Positions 11,447-20,813 are shown, counted from the stretch's first letter. The stretch is DNA of 64,000 bases from Hymenobacter yonginensis (GCF_027625995.1 NZ_CP115396.1:3348001-3412000); one strand, 5' to 3'. The notes: a model not told the origin generated them from the sequence alone. A program made the numbers and translations.

Positions 11447-13138
11447 CTACTTCGCCGTGCCGGCCCCTTTGGTGGCGCTGGCGGCGCGGCCGTTGGGGCG
11501 GAGCAGAGCGGCGTAGCGGTTGGGGTCGTTGAGCACGCTCATGGCCATCAGGATGTTGGGGTCGTCGTCGAAAGTGGCTTCAATCTGGCCCTTCTGGAAG
11601 TAATAGCGCGACACGATTTCCTGCTCCAGCAAGTCCTTGATTTCCGGCTTGAAGCGGGTTAGGTCATTGCCTTTGTTGGTGCTCACCTTGCGGCGCATGG
11701 CCTCCAACTCGGTTTTCACGTCGTCGTAGTGCTTCTCCTCCTTCACCTTTTTGGTGAGGTCGTTGATGGCCTTTTCGGCGTCGGTGCTGTAGCTGATGTC
11801 CTTGCCCTTGAGGTAGTCCGTGAACTTGGCGTAGTCGGCATCCGAGAGCTTGAACTGCCGGGCCGGCGCAATGGTGGCGTGCTCGGCGCGGTAGCGGGTG
11901 GCGTAGTCGAAGAGGTAGCTCTTCTGCAGCAGCACCCGCGTGATGTCGGCAATTTCGCGGTCCTGCACTTCCACGTCGGGCGCCACGCCGCCGCCGTCGT
12001 ACACGGTGCGGCCGGCCTGCGTTTTGAAGGCCGTGCGCAGCGAGTCGGGCACCTTGCCCAGCGTGCCATCGTCGGCGCGGTGCGCGTAGTCGATTTCCTG
12101 GATGCAGCGGCCGCTCGGGATGTAGTATTTGGCCGTCGTCACCTTCAGCTGCGAGTTGTAGCTCAGCGGCCGGGTGGCCTGCACGAGGCCCTTACCGAAC
12201 GTCCGCTCCCCTACCACCACGGCGCGGTCGTAGTCCTGCAGCACGCCCGACACGATTTCCGAAGCCGACGCCGACCGGCTGCTGGTGATGATAACCACCG
12301 GAATCTGGGTGTCCAGCGGCATATCCAGCGCCTTGTATGTCTTGTTCCAATCGGAAACCTTGCCCTTGGTGCTTACGATGTCCAACCCCTTGTCCACGAA
12401 CAGATTGGAGATGTTCACCGACTCGTTGAGCAATCCGCCGGGATTGTCGCGGATATCGAACACGATTTTCTTGGCGCCTTGCTCCTTGAGCTTGGTGAGG
12501 GCCATGCGCACTTCCTTGCCGGCATCCACTGTGAAGCCCGACAGTTGGAAATAGCCGATATCGTTGGTGAGCATGCCGTAGTACGGCACGTTGTCCACCT
12601 GAATCTTGTCGCGCGTGATGTTGATTTCCACCGGCGCATCCTGGCCGTAGCGTGTCACCATCAGTTTCACCAGCGAGTTGGCCTGCCCCTTCAGCAGCTT
12701 GCTGATGTCGGAGTTGTTCTTCTTCTCAACATTGACGCCGTTGATAGTCAGAATCTCGTCGCCGGGCAGCAAACCGGCTTTCTGCGCCGGGTAGCCTTCG
12801 TAGGCGGCCTGCACAATGGTTTTGCCGTTGCGCTTCACTACTACCGCCCCAATACCGCCATACTGGCCGGTAGTCAGGGTCCGGAAGTCCTCGATGTCAT
12901 CCTCGGGGATGTAGTTGGTATAGGGGTCCAGCGACTTCAGCATGGCGTCGATGCCCGTCTTCACCAGCTTGGCCGGCGGCACCTCATCCACATAATAGGT
13001 ATTCACCTCCTTGAACAGAGTGGCGAAAATGTCGAGGTTCTTGGCGATTTCGAAGTACCGTTCGTTGTCGGAGCGGAAGGAAACCAACAGCGCGGCCCCG
13101 CTCAGGAGGGCACCGGCCACAATAGACTTGTTGCGCAT
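11447..13138 (-). CDS. S41 C-terminal processing peptidase (CtpA/Prc type)
   Basis: A 563-residue exported serine protease. A short N-terminal hydrophobic segment (SIVAGALLSGAALLVSF) serves as signal or anchor. A PDZ domain lies at about 90-175 (GQYGGIGAVV, AQKAGLLPGDEILTINGV). The catalytic core has SSRSASASEIVSGVLQDYDR (Ser nucleophile, about 291) and ERTFGKGLVQ (Lys 316), the Ser-Lys dyad of the family. These enzymes trim or degrade periplasmic proteins by their C-terminus. The C-terminal ~130 residues are helical and charged. The rnpA-rpmH pair lies immediately upstream on the same strand, 28 bp away. Confidence 0.94.
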   Translation of the reverse strand: MRNKSIVAGALLSGAALLVSFRSDNERYFEIAKNLDIFATLFKEVNTYYVDEVPPAKLVKTGIDAMLKSLDPYTNYIPEDDIEDFRTLTTGQYGGIGAVVVKRNGKTIVQAAYEGYPAQKAGLLPGDEILTINGVNVEKKNNSDISKLLKGQANSLVKLMVTRYGQDAPVEINITRDKIQVDNVPYYGMLTNDIGYFQLSGFTVDAGKEVRMALTKLKEQGAKKIVFDIRDNPGGLLNESVNISNLFVDKGLDIVSTKGKVSDWNKTYKALDMPLDTQIPVVIITSSRSASASEIVSGVLQDYDRAVVVGERTFGKGLVQATRPLSYNSQLKVTTAKYYIPSGRCIQEIDYAHRADDGTLGKVPDSLRTAFKTQAGRTVYDGGGVAPDVEVQDREIADITRVLLQKSYLFDYATRYRAEHATIAPARQFKLSDADYAKFTDYLKGKDISYSTDAEKAINDLTKKVKEEKHYDDVKTELEAMRRKVSTNKGNDLTRFKPEIKDLLEQEIVSRYYFQKGQIEATFDDDPNILMAMSVLNDPNRYAALLRPNGRAASATKGAGTAK

Positions 13139-13166
13139 AGACAGGGGAAGGAGCAGAAAAACAACC

Positions 13167-13610
13167 CTACACAGCAGACGCCTGCGCGCCGTGCGGGGTT
13201 GCGTCAGTCAGCAAACGCTCCAGCCCTGAAATTAATTTTTTTTCCACCAGCGCGAAAGGCTTTTTTTCCTTCCCGGTGTAGATAATGGCCAGCAGCCCGA
13301 CGCCGTGGCCGCCCGCAGCCTCCGTGAGGCGGTGCTTATTGAGCCGATACGCCTCGCGCATGAGGCGCTTGAGGTAGTTGCGGTCGACGGCGCGCTTGAA
13401 GCTGCGCTTGCTCACGCTCACCAGCACCTGCGGGGGCGTAGCGGTATGCGTTTCGGCGGGCCGCCACACCAGCCGCAGGGGGTATAAACCAAAAGAAGAA
13501 CCCTGTGCGAAAAGCTCATCAATGAGTTTTTTTCGGCACAGGTGTTCTTCTTTCGAAAACGAATAGGAGCGCTCCTCCGGCAACGGGTGCGGGGTAAGGA
13601 GCTCAGCCAC
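13167..13610 (-). CDS. rnpA: ribonuclease P protein component
   Basis: A 147-residue basic protein that binds RNase P RNA and helps remove 5' leaders from tRNA precursors. The signature RNR region reads FKRAVDRNYLKRLMREAY near residue 75, and RLVWRP and VLVSVSKR form the central sheet. The start at 13610 lies 16 bp after the rpmH stop, reproducing the rpmH-rnpA order found in nearly all bacteria. Confidence 0.95.
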   Translation of the reverse strand: MAELLTPHPLPEERSYSFSKEEHLCRKKLIDELFAQGSSFGLYPLRLVWRPAETHTATPPQVLVSVSKRSFKRAVDRNYLKRLMREAYRLNKHRLTEAAGGHGVGLLAIIYTGKEKKPFALVEKKLISGLERLLTDATPHGAQASAV

Positions 13611-13626
13611 AGCAGTTGGCAGCAGC

Positions 13627-13785
13627 CTAGCGCTTGTGACGGCCTTCGTCGGATACGGTCAGGCGCTTGCGGCCTTTGGCACGGCGGCGGGCCAGCACGC
13701 TGCGGCCGTTAGCGGATTCCATGCGGGTGCGGAACCCGTGCTTGTTGCGGCGCTTACGCTGCGAGGGCTGAAAAGTACGTTTCAT
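13627..13785 (-). CDS. rpmH: 50S ribosomal protein L34
   Basis: A 52-residue, extremely basic protein beginning [20 protein letters not shown], the invariant L34 start, with the conserved [20 protein letters not shown] later. It binds 23S rRNA. It is the first gene of the rpmH-rnpA pair and reads leftward from an ATG at 13785. Confidence 0.98.
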   Translation of the reverse strand: MKRTFQPSQRKRRNKHGFRTRMESANGRSVLARRRAKGRKRLTVSDEGRHKR

Positions 13786-13982
13786 GGTATGTCTGGTGAC
13801 TCAATTACAGGTAGGGCCGGCAAAGGTAAGCGGTTGAGTTGGAAACAACAAAGCCTCGGCCGCCTTTTTCCGCAGCCGGCTGCCGGCATCTGCCCGCCGT
13901 TCAGAGCCTTGACGTGTCCTGAAGGCTGGTTTTCAGGGCCGAAAACCCTGTTATTTATCCGCTTATTTCGGCCGGATAGCCC

Positions 13983-13990
13983 TACCTTTG
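13983..13990 (+). promoter_or_regulatory. Bacteroidota-type -7 element (TACCTTTG)
   Basis: TACCTTTG matches the TAnnTTTG consensus used by the Bacteroidota housekeeping sigma factor. It lies 35 bp upstream of the M61 peptidase ATG. A clear -33 element is not visible. Confidence 0.45.
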
Positions 13991-14025
13991 TAATGGGTTT
14001 TCAGCCCTTTCCGCCCCGCGCACCC

Positions 14026-15762
14026 ATGATTCACTACTCCGTCTCGTTTGAGAACCCGCTGACCTTTTATGTGCAGCTGCACATGACGTTTGAGGTACCC
14101 ACCGACGGCCCCGCTACGGTGGAGCTACAGCTGCCGGCGTGGCGCCCGGGCCGCTACGAGCTGCAGAATTTCGCCCAGAAAATTCAGCAAGTGGAGGTTT
14201 CCGACGCGGCCAGCCACGAGCTGCTGCCCACGCGCAAGCTCACCAAAGACCGGTGGGAAGTGCGCGAGGCAGCCGGCCGCACCGTGCGGGTGAGCTACAA
14301 CTTCTACGCCCACCAGATGGATGCCGGCGGCTCCTGGCTCGACGAAAGCCAGCTGTACATGAACCCCGTGCAGGGCTTCATGTACGTGGAAGGCCGCCAG
14401 CACGAGCCCTGCCAGGTGCAGCTGCACCTGCCCGAGAACTGGCAGCTGGCCTGTGGCCTCCCGCAAAGCGGCCCCAACGTGCTGCAGGCCCAGAACTTCG
14501 ACCACCTCGCCGACTCGCCCTTTATTGCCAGCCCCACGCTGCAATACCGCAACTACGAGGTGCAGGGCCTCCCCTTCTACATCTGGATTCAGGGCGAGTG
14601 CCCCGTGGACTGGCAGCGGCTGGTGGCCGATTTCCGGGCCTTCAGCCAGGAGCAGCTGGCCCTGTTCGGCGCGTTTCCGGCCCAGGACTACCACTTCCTC
14701 AACCAGATTCTGCCCTACAAGCACTACCACGGCGTCGAGCACCTCAACTCTACCGTTATTACGCTGGGCCCGGCCGAGCTGCTGATGACCGAAGGGCTGT
14801 ACAAGGAGCTGCTGGGCGTGAGCTGCCACGAGCTGTTCCACGCCTGGAACATCAAGAGCATCCGGCCGGCTGAGATGCAGCCCTACGACTACAGCAAGGA
14901 AAACTACTTCCGCACCTGCTTCATTGCCGAGGGCGTCACGACGTACTACGGCGAGTACCTGCTAGCCCGGGCCCATGTGCGCACCGCCGAGCAATATTTC
15001 GCGGAGCTGAACACGGTGCTGCGCAAGCACTACGACGATTACGGCCGCTACCACCTCTCCCTGGCCGACGCCAGCATGGACCTGTGGCTGGACGGCTACA
15101 AGCCCGGCATTCCGGACCGCAAGGTGTCGGTGTACCACAAGGGCGCGCTGGTGGCGCTGCTGCTCGACCTCACGCTACGCCGCCTCTCCCAGCACCAGCG
15201 CAGCCTCGACGACGTGATGCGCCGCCTCTACGAGGAATTTGGCAAAACCGGCATCGGCTACACCGAAGACGACTACGTGCGCATCGTGACGGACGTGGCC
15301 GGGCGCGACATGACGGCCTATTTCGACAAGTTCATCTACGGTACGGCCCCGCTGGAAGAGCCGCTCGACAAGGCCCTGGCCTTTGTGGGCTGCACGCTGC
15401 GCATCACCGAGAATATGTCGGCTTCTGAGGGCCTGTTTGGCTTCCGGACCGTGACCCGCAATGAGCGTACCGAAGTGACGGACATCCTGCCCGGCTCGCC
15501 GGCAGCGGCGGCTTTCACCGTCGATGATGAGCTGGTGGCCGTGGATGGGCGCCGCGTGGACATGAACCTGCAGAGCCTGCTTTCCGCCGACAGCGAACAT
15601 CCGTACGAGGTTAGCGTATTCCGCCAAAACCGCCTGCTCACGGTGCCGCTGGCGGCCCGCAGTGGGGAGCGGTTCTGGCAGAAAATTACCATTGAAAAGC
15701 TGCCGGCCGCCACGGCGGAGCAACAGGCCAGCTTCCGCAGCTGGCTGAAACAGGATTTCTAG
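14026..15762 (+). CDS. M61-family (glycyl aminopeptidase-like) metallopeptidase with PDZ domain
   Basis: A 578-residue protein. The zinc site is HELFH (residues 268-272), with the third ligand glutamate in FIAEGVTTYYGEYL (Glu 302). The upstream YKHYHGVEHLNSTV is the M61 family phrase. An N-terminal beta-rich domain (1-170) precedes the catalytic domain. A PDZ-like domain follows at about 455-530 (TEVTDILPGSPAAAAFTVDD). Family M61 cleaves N-terminal glycine or alanine. No signal peptide is visible from the ATG at 14026, which I prefer because the 13636-14025 extension is not protein-like and contains a promoter element. Confidence 0.92.
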   Translation: MIHYSVSFENPLTFYVQLHMTFEVPTDGPATVELQLPAWRPGRYELQNFAQKIQQVEVSDAASHELLPTRKLTKDRWEVREAAGRTVRVSYNFYAHQMDAGGSWLDESQLYMNPVQGFMYVEGRQHEPCQVQLHLPENWQLACGLPQSGPNVLQAQNFDHLADSPFIASPTLQYRNYEVQGLPFYIWIQGECPVDWQRLVADFRAFSQEQLALFGAFPAQDYHFLNQILPYKHYHGVEHLNSTVITLGPAELLMTEGLYKELLGVSCHELFHAWNIKSIRPAEMQPYDYSKENYFRTCFIAEGVTTYYGEYLLARAHVRTAEQYFAELNTVLRKHYDDYGRYHLSLADASMDLWLDGYKPGIPDRKVSVYHKGALVALLLDLTLRRLSQHQRSLDDVMRRLYEEFGKTGIGYTEDDYVRIVTDVAGRDMTAYFDKFIYGTAPLEEPLDKALAFVGCTLRITENMSASEGLFGFRTVTRNERTEVTDILPGSPAAAAFTVDDELVAVDGRRVDMNLQSLLSADSEHPYEVSVFRQNRLLTVPLAARSGERFWQKITIEKLPAATAEQQASFRSWLKQDF

Positions 15763-15922
15763 CACTTCAGGCTCACGGGTCAGTCGGGCAGCCTGCGTTG
15801 GTTTCCTGCTGACACCTTTTCTGCTTGCCGTATCACGTAACGCCAAGATCTATTTCCTAAGTACCGGGCACCCAGCCCTGAAGCGCCCTATGCACCCACA
15901 ACTAAGCTCTAATTCCTGACTC

Positions 15923-16738
15923 ATGTTCCGGCTTCGCGCACTAGTAGTGGTTTTGCCGCTGGCAGTGCTTGTATTGAGTTGTTCTTTTCGTGGCCCGGCC
16001 GAGCGCGCCCAGCCCGGCGTGTCCGTGACGGCGCCCGTGGCGCGGCTGCCCCGCCCTATTCCGCCGCGCATCTACCGCCTCGGCCACCTCGACACGCTGG
16101 TGCAGGTGCCGGGCCGGGTGCTGCCCATCCATCAGGCGTCGCGGGGCACCTACGAGCGGCTGCCGCAGCCCATCCGGCTGCCCGTGCCGCCCGCTTCGGC
16201 GGAGGAAGAAGAAGCCTTCGACTTTGAGGCAGAGGAGCGCAACCGCCTGCGCACGGCCGGCAAGAGTGTGCGCCGCTTGGGCAAGGTGCTGTGGCTCTAC
16301 CCCACCGCAGCCAAAGCGGTTCAGCTGCGCAACAACCCCGCCGACAACCCCGACACCAACATCAGCTACGAGTATCTGGCCACACTGCCCGCCATCCGGC
16401 AGTGGCTGGTGGCCGTGCACCTCTATGAGGGTGGCTACTCCATGCTGGTCGACCAGCGCACCGGCCGCCGCACGCGCGTCTGGAGCGCCCCGGCCGTGGC
16501 CCCGGACGGCCGCCATTTCGTGTGCGGCAACTCCGACGTGCTGGCCCGCTACGAGCCCAGCGGCCTGCAGCTGTGGTCGGTGGACGGCAGCACGCTGCGC
16601 CTGCTGTGGGAGCGCCAGACCGAATGGGGCTGTACTCAACCGCGCTGGCTCGACAACAAGACCATCCTGTTCGAGCAGGACTTCTTCGACAACGGCGACG
16701 TGGACACCCGCGTGGTGCGCCTGACGGTAGTGCCGTAG
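15923..16738 (+). CDS. putative lipoprotein, beta-propeller-like
   Basis: A 271-residue protein with a lipobox (LAVLVLSCSF, Cys 20) predicting lipid anchoring. The mature part is proline- and arginine-rich near its N-terminus, then contains WSAPAVAPDGRHFVCGNSD and LWSVDGSTLRLLWERQTEWG, phrases resembling WD-like propeller blades. No catalytic motif is visible. A long inverted repeat follows 10 bp after the stop. Confidence 0.75.
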   Translation: MFRLRALVVVLPLAVLVLSCSFRGPAERAQPGVSVTAPVARLPRPIPPRIYRLGHLDTLVQVPGRVLPIHQASRGTYERLPQPIRLPVPPASAEEEEAFDFEAEERNRLRTAGKSVRRLGKVLWLYPTAAKAVQLRNNPADNPDTNISYEYLATLPAIRQWLVAVHLYEGGYSMLVDQRTGRRTRVWSAPAVAPDGRHFVCGNSDVLARYEPSGLQLWSVDGSTLRLLWERQTEWGCTQPRWLDNKTILFEQDFFDNGDVDTRVVRLTVVP

Positions 16739-16748
16739 ACTGGAAATC

Positions 16749-16836
16749 AGCAATAAAAAGTGAGAGGTGAGACTTTCGTTCTGCCGGCCCGATTGGGTTT
16801 CAGAACGAAAATCTCACCTCTCACTTTTTTATTGCT
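16749..16836. terminator. long inverted repeat, probable bidirectional terminator
   Basis: About 35 bp at 16749-16783 are inverted at 16801-16836 with one substitution and one extra T. The arms contain A/T runs (AAAAAGTGAG and CTCACTTTTTT) suited to termination in both directions. It lies between two convergent genes. Confidence 0.75.
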
Positions 16837-16849
16837 GCTTACTACAAGC

Positions 16850-17095
16850 CTAGTCACCCTGGCGGCCGGGGCCTTTGCCGCCGCCGTCTACCGACATGGG
16901 CTTGTTGCCCTGTGGGTTGCTGCGGATGTTGTTCACGCCTGCGCCGGCCGAGTTGCCGTCGGTGGTGTTGCCGTGGGCCGATACGTCGGTGGTGTTGGGG
17001 CTTTGCACCTGCGTGCTTTTCTTCTTGGTATTGGCAGCCGGGTTGACGGACGTTTTATCGTTGGTCAGGTCGGTTTCTTTTTTGCTCATGCTCAT
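16850..17095 (-). CDS. small hydrophilic hypothetical protein
   Basis: An 81-residue protein rich in Asn, Ser, Gly, Lys and Thr, with no predicted membrane segment. It starts MSMSKKETDLTNDKTS and ends GGGKGPGRQGD. The composition suggests a disordered protein. I do not recognise a family. It lies between two strong hairpins, and its frame has an ATG and stop well placed between them, which supports a real gene. Confidence 0.5.
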   Translation of the reverse strand: MSMSKKETDLTNDKTSVNPAANTKKKSTQVQSPNTTDVSAHGNTTDGNSAGAGVNNIRSNPQGNKPMSVDGGGKGPGRQGD

Positions 17096-17173
17096 GGCCG
17101 TGGGGGTTACGGGTGGATGAATACTCCTTCTACCCTGCCGCTGACCGTGGGGTTGCGCAAAATTCGGGCACGA

Positions 17174-17206
17174 AAAAGCCTCAGCCGATAAGGGCTGAGG
17201 CTTTTA
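17174..17206 (-). terminator. terminator downstream of the PfkB kinase gene
   Basis: A perfect 13-bp stem (17174-17186 with 17193-17205) with flanking A/T runs lies between the small hypothetical gene and the palindrome after the kinase gene. Confidence 0.75.
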
Positions 17207-17210
17207 GCTA

Positions 17211-17306
17211 GTAGAAGGTCATTCCGAGCAGCGCGAGGAATCTCGCTAGTATGGTATAACTACTACTCTGACGAGATTCCTCGCGCTGCTCGGAATGACC
17301 TTCTAC
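17211..17306. repeat. REP-like palindrome, family CATTCCGAGCAGCGCGAGG, copy 1
   Basis: A perfect 35-bp inverted repeat (17211-17245 and 17272-17306) with a 26-base loop. Its right edge is one base from the stop codon of the PfkB gene. Related sequences occur at 24591-24706, inside the loop of 46741-46925, and at 62331-62389. Confidence 0.85.
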
Positions 17307-17307
17307 T

Positions 17308-18240
17308 CTACGAAGCCACCGTGGCGGCCGGGGCTACGGCTACCAGGTCGGCGAACTGCTGCTCGCGGGCTTCGATTTCTTCCTGCGTGAGGTGCAGCAG
17401 CCGCTCGGTGCCGAACTTCTCCACGCAGAACGAGGCCATGGCCGAACCGTGAATCACAGCACGCTTCATGTTCTCGAAGCTGATGTCGTCGGTGGCAGCG
17501 AGGTGGCCGATGAAGCCGCCCGCGAAGGTGTCGCCAGCGCCGGTTGGGTCGAATACTTCTTCCAGCGGCAGCGCCGGAGCGAAGAAGATCTGCTTCTTAT
17601 CGAAGAGCAGCGCGCCGTGCTCGCCTTTCTTGATGATGAGGTATTTGGGGCCCATTTCCAGAATAATCTTGGCGGCCTTCACCAGCGAGTGCTGGCCGGA
17701 CAGCTGACGGGCTTCCTCGTCGTTGATGCTGAGCACATCCACCATTTCGATGGTTGTTTTCAGCTCGTCCAGCGCAATGTCCATCCAAAAGTTCATCGTG
17801 TCCATCACGATGAGCTTGGGCCGATTCACAAGGCGCTGAATCACGAGGCGCTGAATCTGGGGCGTGAGGTTGCCCAGCATCAGATATTTGCAGTCCTGGT
17901 AGGAATCGGGCAGGATGGGGTCGAAATCGGCCAATACATTCAGCTCCGTCACCAGCGTTTCGCGCGAGTTCAGGTCGTTGGCGTACTTGCCCGACCAGAA
18001 GAACGACTTCTCGCCCTGCTTGATCTGCAGGCCGGTGGTGTCGGCGCCGTGCTGCTGGAGCAGGTCGATGTCGGATTGCGGGAAGTCGTCGCCGACTACG
18101 GCCACCAGCTTCACCGGCTTCACGGAGTAGCTCGCCGACAGCGAAATGTAGGTAGCCGCGCCACCAATGATTTTGTCGGTTTTGCCAAAAGGCGTTTCCA
18201 GGGCGTCGAACGCCACCGTACCGATTACGACCAGACTCAT
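17308..18240 (-). CDS. PfkB-family carbohydrate/nucleoside kinase
   Basis: A 310-residue ribokinase-superfamily protein. The N-terminal signature IGGAATYISLSAS and the C-terminal DPTGAGDTFAGGFIGHLAA (catalytic Asp and anion hole) are both present. Such kinases phosphorylate sugars or nucleosides such as adenosine or ribose with ATP in the cytoplasm; the exact substrate cannot be called. The start at 18240 (MSLVVIGTVAFD) is placed at the conserved first beta strand. Its 3' end lies against a palindrome, with a terminator beyond. Confidence 0.9.
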   Translation of the reverse strand: MSLVVIGTVAFDALETPFGKTDKIIGGAATYISLSASYSVKPVKLVAVVGDDFPQSDIDLLQQHGADTTGLQIKQGEKSFFWSGKYANDLNSRETLVTELNVLADFDPILPDSYQDCKYLMLGNLTPQIQRLVIQRLVNRPKLIVMDTMNFWMDIALDELKTTIEMVDVLSINDEEARQLSGQHSLVKAAKIILEMGPKYLIIKKGEHGALLFDKKQIFFAPALPLEEVFDPTGAGDTFAGGFIGHLAATDDISFENMKRAVIHGSAMASFCVEKFGTERLLHLTQEEIEAREQQFADLVAVAPAATVAS

Positions 18241-18383
18241 ATTCAGAGAGGAAAAAAGTGATTCATACAAGAGACTTCTGCCTTGCAACGCCGCAAATAT
18301 CCAAATCCTTCCGCACTACCGCCGAATTTATTGCACCTGCGGCCGCCTGCCCACCCGGCGTAACTACCTGATTAGACAAAGAA

Positions 18384-18413
18384 AAAGCCTCTGACGCAAT
18401 GTCAGAGGCTTTT
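18384..18413 (-). terminator. terminator of tRNA-His
   Basis: A perfect 12-bp stem (18384-18395 with 18401-18412) with a 5-base loop and an A/T flank, lying just past the 3' end of the leftward tRNA gene. Confidence 0.8.
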
Positions 18414-18419
18414 GCAGTG

Positions 18420-18494
<75 letters not shown>

Positions 18495-18583
18495 GTGTTT
18501 GTTTTGGAGCAACAAAAGTAGTGCACGAAAGTGCATTTGCAAACTTTGATGGTAGTTTTTTTCTGGATGGCACGATAACCTGC

Positions 18584-18683
18584 TGTCATCCTGAGCAGAG
18601 CGAAGGACCTAATTACGACTGAGCACGCGGTTGTCAGACCTATTATTCGGGCGTGATAAGGTCCTTCGCAGGCTCAGGATGAC
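18584..18683. repeat. dispersed inverted repeat (TCATCCTGAGC type)
   Basis: Arms of about 25 bp (18584-18610 and 18659-18683; GTCATCCTGAGC, CGAAGGACCT and their complements) surround a loop of about 48 bases. It fills most of the gap between tRNA-His and the helicase gene. It resembles the palindrome at 46741 in design but not in sequence. Confidence 0.7.
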
Positions 18684-18726
18684 CGTGGATTATCGGTTCA
18701 CGGAAAAACGCCGCCTATATTCCCCG

Positions 18727-18734
18727 TACCTTTG
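18727..18734 (+). promoter_or_regulatory. Bacteroidota-type -7 element (TACCTTTG)
   Basis: TACCTTTG fits the TAnnTTTG consensus and lies 22 bp before the helicase ATG at 18757. No convincing -33 element can be seen. Confidence 0.5.
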
Positions 18735-18756
18735 CGGCTTGCAACACCCTTTTGAC

Positions 18757-20184
18757 ATGTCCGATACGCCGCAGGTGCCCGCCTTTTCCGATTTCAAGCT
18801 CAACAAGCAGCTACTCACGGCCGTAGCCGAGGCGGGCTTCACGGAGCCCACGCCTGTGCAGGCGCAAACCATTCCGCTGCTGCTCGCCGGCCACGATATC
18901 CTGGGCATTGCCCAGACCGGCACCGGCAAAACCGCCGCCTTCGGCTTGCCGCTGCTGATGAAGGTAAAATACGCCCAGGGCACTCACCCGCGGGCCCTGG
19001 TGCTGGCCCCCACCCGCGAGCTGGCCATGCAGCTGGAAACTCACCTCAAGAAGCTGGCCGTCTACACCGACCTGCGCATTTTCGCCATCTACGGCGGCCT
19101 GGGCCCGAAAACCCAGATTGAAACCATTGCCGCCGGCGTCGATATTCTGATTGCCACGCCGGGCCGTCTGCTGGAGCTCTACCTCAAAGGCGACCTAGTG
19201 CTGAAGGAGCTGAAAACGCTGGTGCTGGATGAGGCCGACAAGATGATGGACATGGGCTTCATGCCCCAGATCCGGCGCATTCTGGAAGTTATTCCCACCA
19301 AGCGGCAGAACGTGCTGTTCTCGGCCACCATGCCCGAGAAGGTGTCGGTGCTGAGCGAGGAGTTTCTGGAGTTTCCGGTGCGCGTGGAGGTGACGCCCGC
19401 CGCCACCTCGGCCCAGACCGTGACGCAGGAGCTCTACGAAGTGCCCAACCTGCTCACCAAAATAAACCTGCTGGAGTACCTGTTTCTGGACTGGGACACC
19501 TTCCACCGCGTGATGATTTTCACGCGCACCAAAGAGCACGCCGACAACGTGGCCAGCTTCCTGGCGCGCAAGGCGCACGGCGAGGTGCGCGCCATCCACG
19601 GCAACAAGGGCCAGAACATGCGCATCAACGCCATGGAGGCCTTCAAGGCCGGTGACATCCGCTTTCTGGTAGCCACCGACGTAGCCGCCCGCGGCATCGA
19701 CGTGCCGCTGGTAAGCCATGTCATCAACTTCGACGTGCCGCTGATTTACGACGACTACGTGCACCGCATCGGGCGGACGGGCCGGGCGCAGCACACGGGC
19801 GCGGCCATCACCTTCGCCAACGAGGCCGAAATGCACCACATGCAGAAGATTGCCGAGCTGATCCGCCAGGAAATTCCGCTGGTGCCGCTGCCGCCCGAAG
19901 TGGAGGTGATGCCCACCATGTTTGAGGAGCAACAGGACATGGACCGCGAAAAAGATGAGCGCCGCAAGCGCGAAGACCCCGAGTTCAAGGGAGCCTTCCA
20001 CGAGCGCAAAGAGTGGATCAAGCCCGGCGTCACGATTGACAAGCGCACCGGCCGCCCCTTCGTGGCTGGCCCCAACCGCAGCACTAAAGGCAGCAAGTTC
20101 AACTCCACCAAAGGCAGCGACTCGCGCCCCGGCAAAAAGGCCGTGAAAGCCGCCCGCGCCAAAGCCCGCACCAAGCGCAAGTAA
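18757..20184 (+). CDS. DEAD-box ATP-dependent RNA helicase (RhlE-like)
   Basis: A 475-residue RNA helicase. The motifs run in order: Q motif (TEPTPVQAQTIP), Walker A AQTGTGKT, PTRELA, Walker B VLDEADKMMDMGF, SAT (FSATMPEK), the second RecA domain with ATDVAARGIDVP, and HRIGRTGR. The C-terminal ~100 residues are lysine- and arginine-rich (GSKFNSTKGSDSRPGKK) and probably bind RNA. Such helicases remodel ribosome precursors or mRNA, often at low temperature. The ATG at 18757 begins the conserved region and follows a TACCTTTG element. Confidence 0.95.
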   Translation: MSDTPQVPAFSDFKLNKQLLTAVAEAGFTEPTPVQAQTIPLLLAGHDILGIAQTGTGKTAAFGLPLLMKVKYAQGTHPRALVLAPTRELAMQLETHLKKLAVYTDLRIFAIYGGLGPKTQIETIAAGVDILIATPGRLLELYLKGDLVLKELKTLVLDEADKMMDMGFMPQIRRILEVIPTKRQNVLFSATMPEKVSVLSEEFLEFPVRVEVTPAATSAQTVTQELYEVPNLLTKINLLEYLFLDWDTFHRVMIFTRTKEHADNVASFLARKAHGEVRAIHGNKGQNMRINAMEAFKAGDIRFLVATDVAARGIDVPLVSHVINFDVPLIYDDYVHRIGRTGRAQHTGAAITFANEAEMHHMQKIAELIRQEIPLVPLPPEVEVMPTMFEEQQDMDREKDERRKREDPEFKGAFHERKEWIKPGVTIDKRTGRPFVAGPNRSTKGSKFNSTKGSDSRPGKKAVKAARAKARTKRK

Positions 20185-20244
20185 ATACTGCCGTTGCGAG
20201 AACGGAGCAGCGCTTCTTTCTCGCTTAGCACTCACTTCCCCATC

Positions 20245-20293
20245 AGAAAGCCCTCCGACATTAGGTACAACCTAGTGCCGGAGGGCTTTCTGC
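20245..20293 (+). terminator. terminator after the helicase gene
   Basis: A 13-bp perfect stem (20245-20257 with 20279-20291) with further inner pairing (TTAGGT/ACCTAG) lies 60 bp after the helicase stop. Confidence 0.7.
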
Positions 20294-20339
20294 TTAAAGT
20301 CGTGGCGCGCTTGATGCGCGGAATGCCGGCAAGGCTAGC

Positions 20340-20813
20340 CTAGCGGTAATGGTCGAAGATGGGCAGGTGGCTGAACTTGACAGCCAGCAGCGTGAAGGCC
20401 GCGCCCCACAGCACCGCGCTCCAGAACATGTGCAGCATGATGCGCAGGCGCGGCACATGCAGCTGCGTGGCAATGACGGTGCCCCCGATGGGGCTGAACA
20501 GAATGGGCGTGAGAAAAGCAATGCCCGCCATGCCAAACCGCCGAAAGATGCCCACAATGCGGCGGCTCTTGCGGCTGAACAGCGGTTTGCCCTTGGCCTC
20601 GCGCCGCCGCCGTTGGTGCAGCGCCCACATCTTGCCCACACTGGAAATCAGTACCACCGTCGTCATCATGCCCGCCACCGACAGCAGCCAGATGAGCAGC
20701 ACCGGCAGCCCGGCCGCAATGCCGGCCACCGGGGCCGCCACAAACTTGACCATGCCCAGCAGGAAAACGGAAGCGTATTTAAGCAATTGAGGCAGCACGG
20801 CAGCAAGGAACAC
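20340..20813 (-). CDS. small multidrug-export-like integral membrane protein
   Basis: A 157-residue protein with about four hydrophobic helices. The phrases GMAGIAFLTPILFSPIGGTV and RIMLHMFWSAVLWGAAFTLL resemble the small multidrug export/COG2426 type of DedA-like membrane protein. The middle is a basic cytoplasmic loop (HQRRRREAKGKPLFSRKSRR). Transport of drugs is only a family label; the real substrate is unknown. The gene stands alone on the minus strand. Confidence 0.6.
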   Translation of the reverse strand: MFLAAVLPQLLKYASVFLLGMVKFVAAPVAGIAAGLPVLLIWLLSVAGMMTTVVLISSVGKMWALHQRRRREAKGKPLFSRKSRRIVGIFRRFGMAGIAFLTPILFSPIGGTVIATQLHVPRLRIMLHMFWSAVLWGAAFTLLAVKFSHLPIFDHYR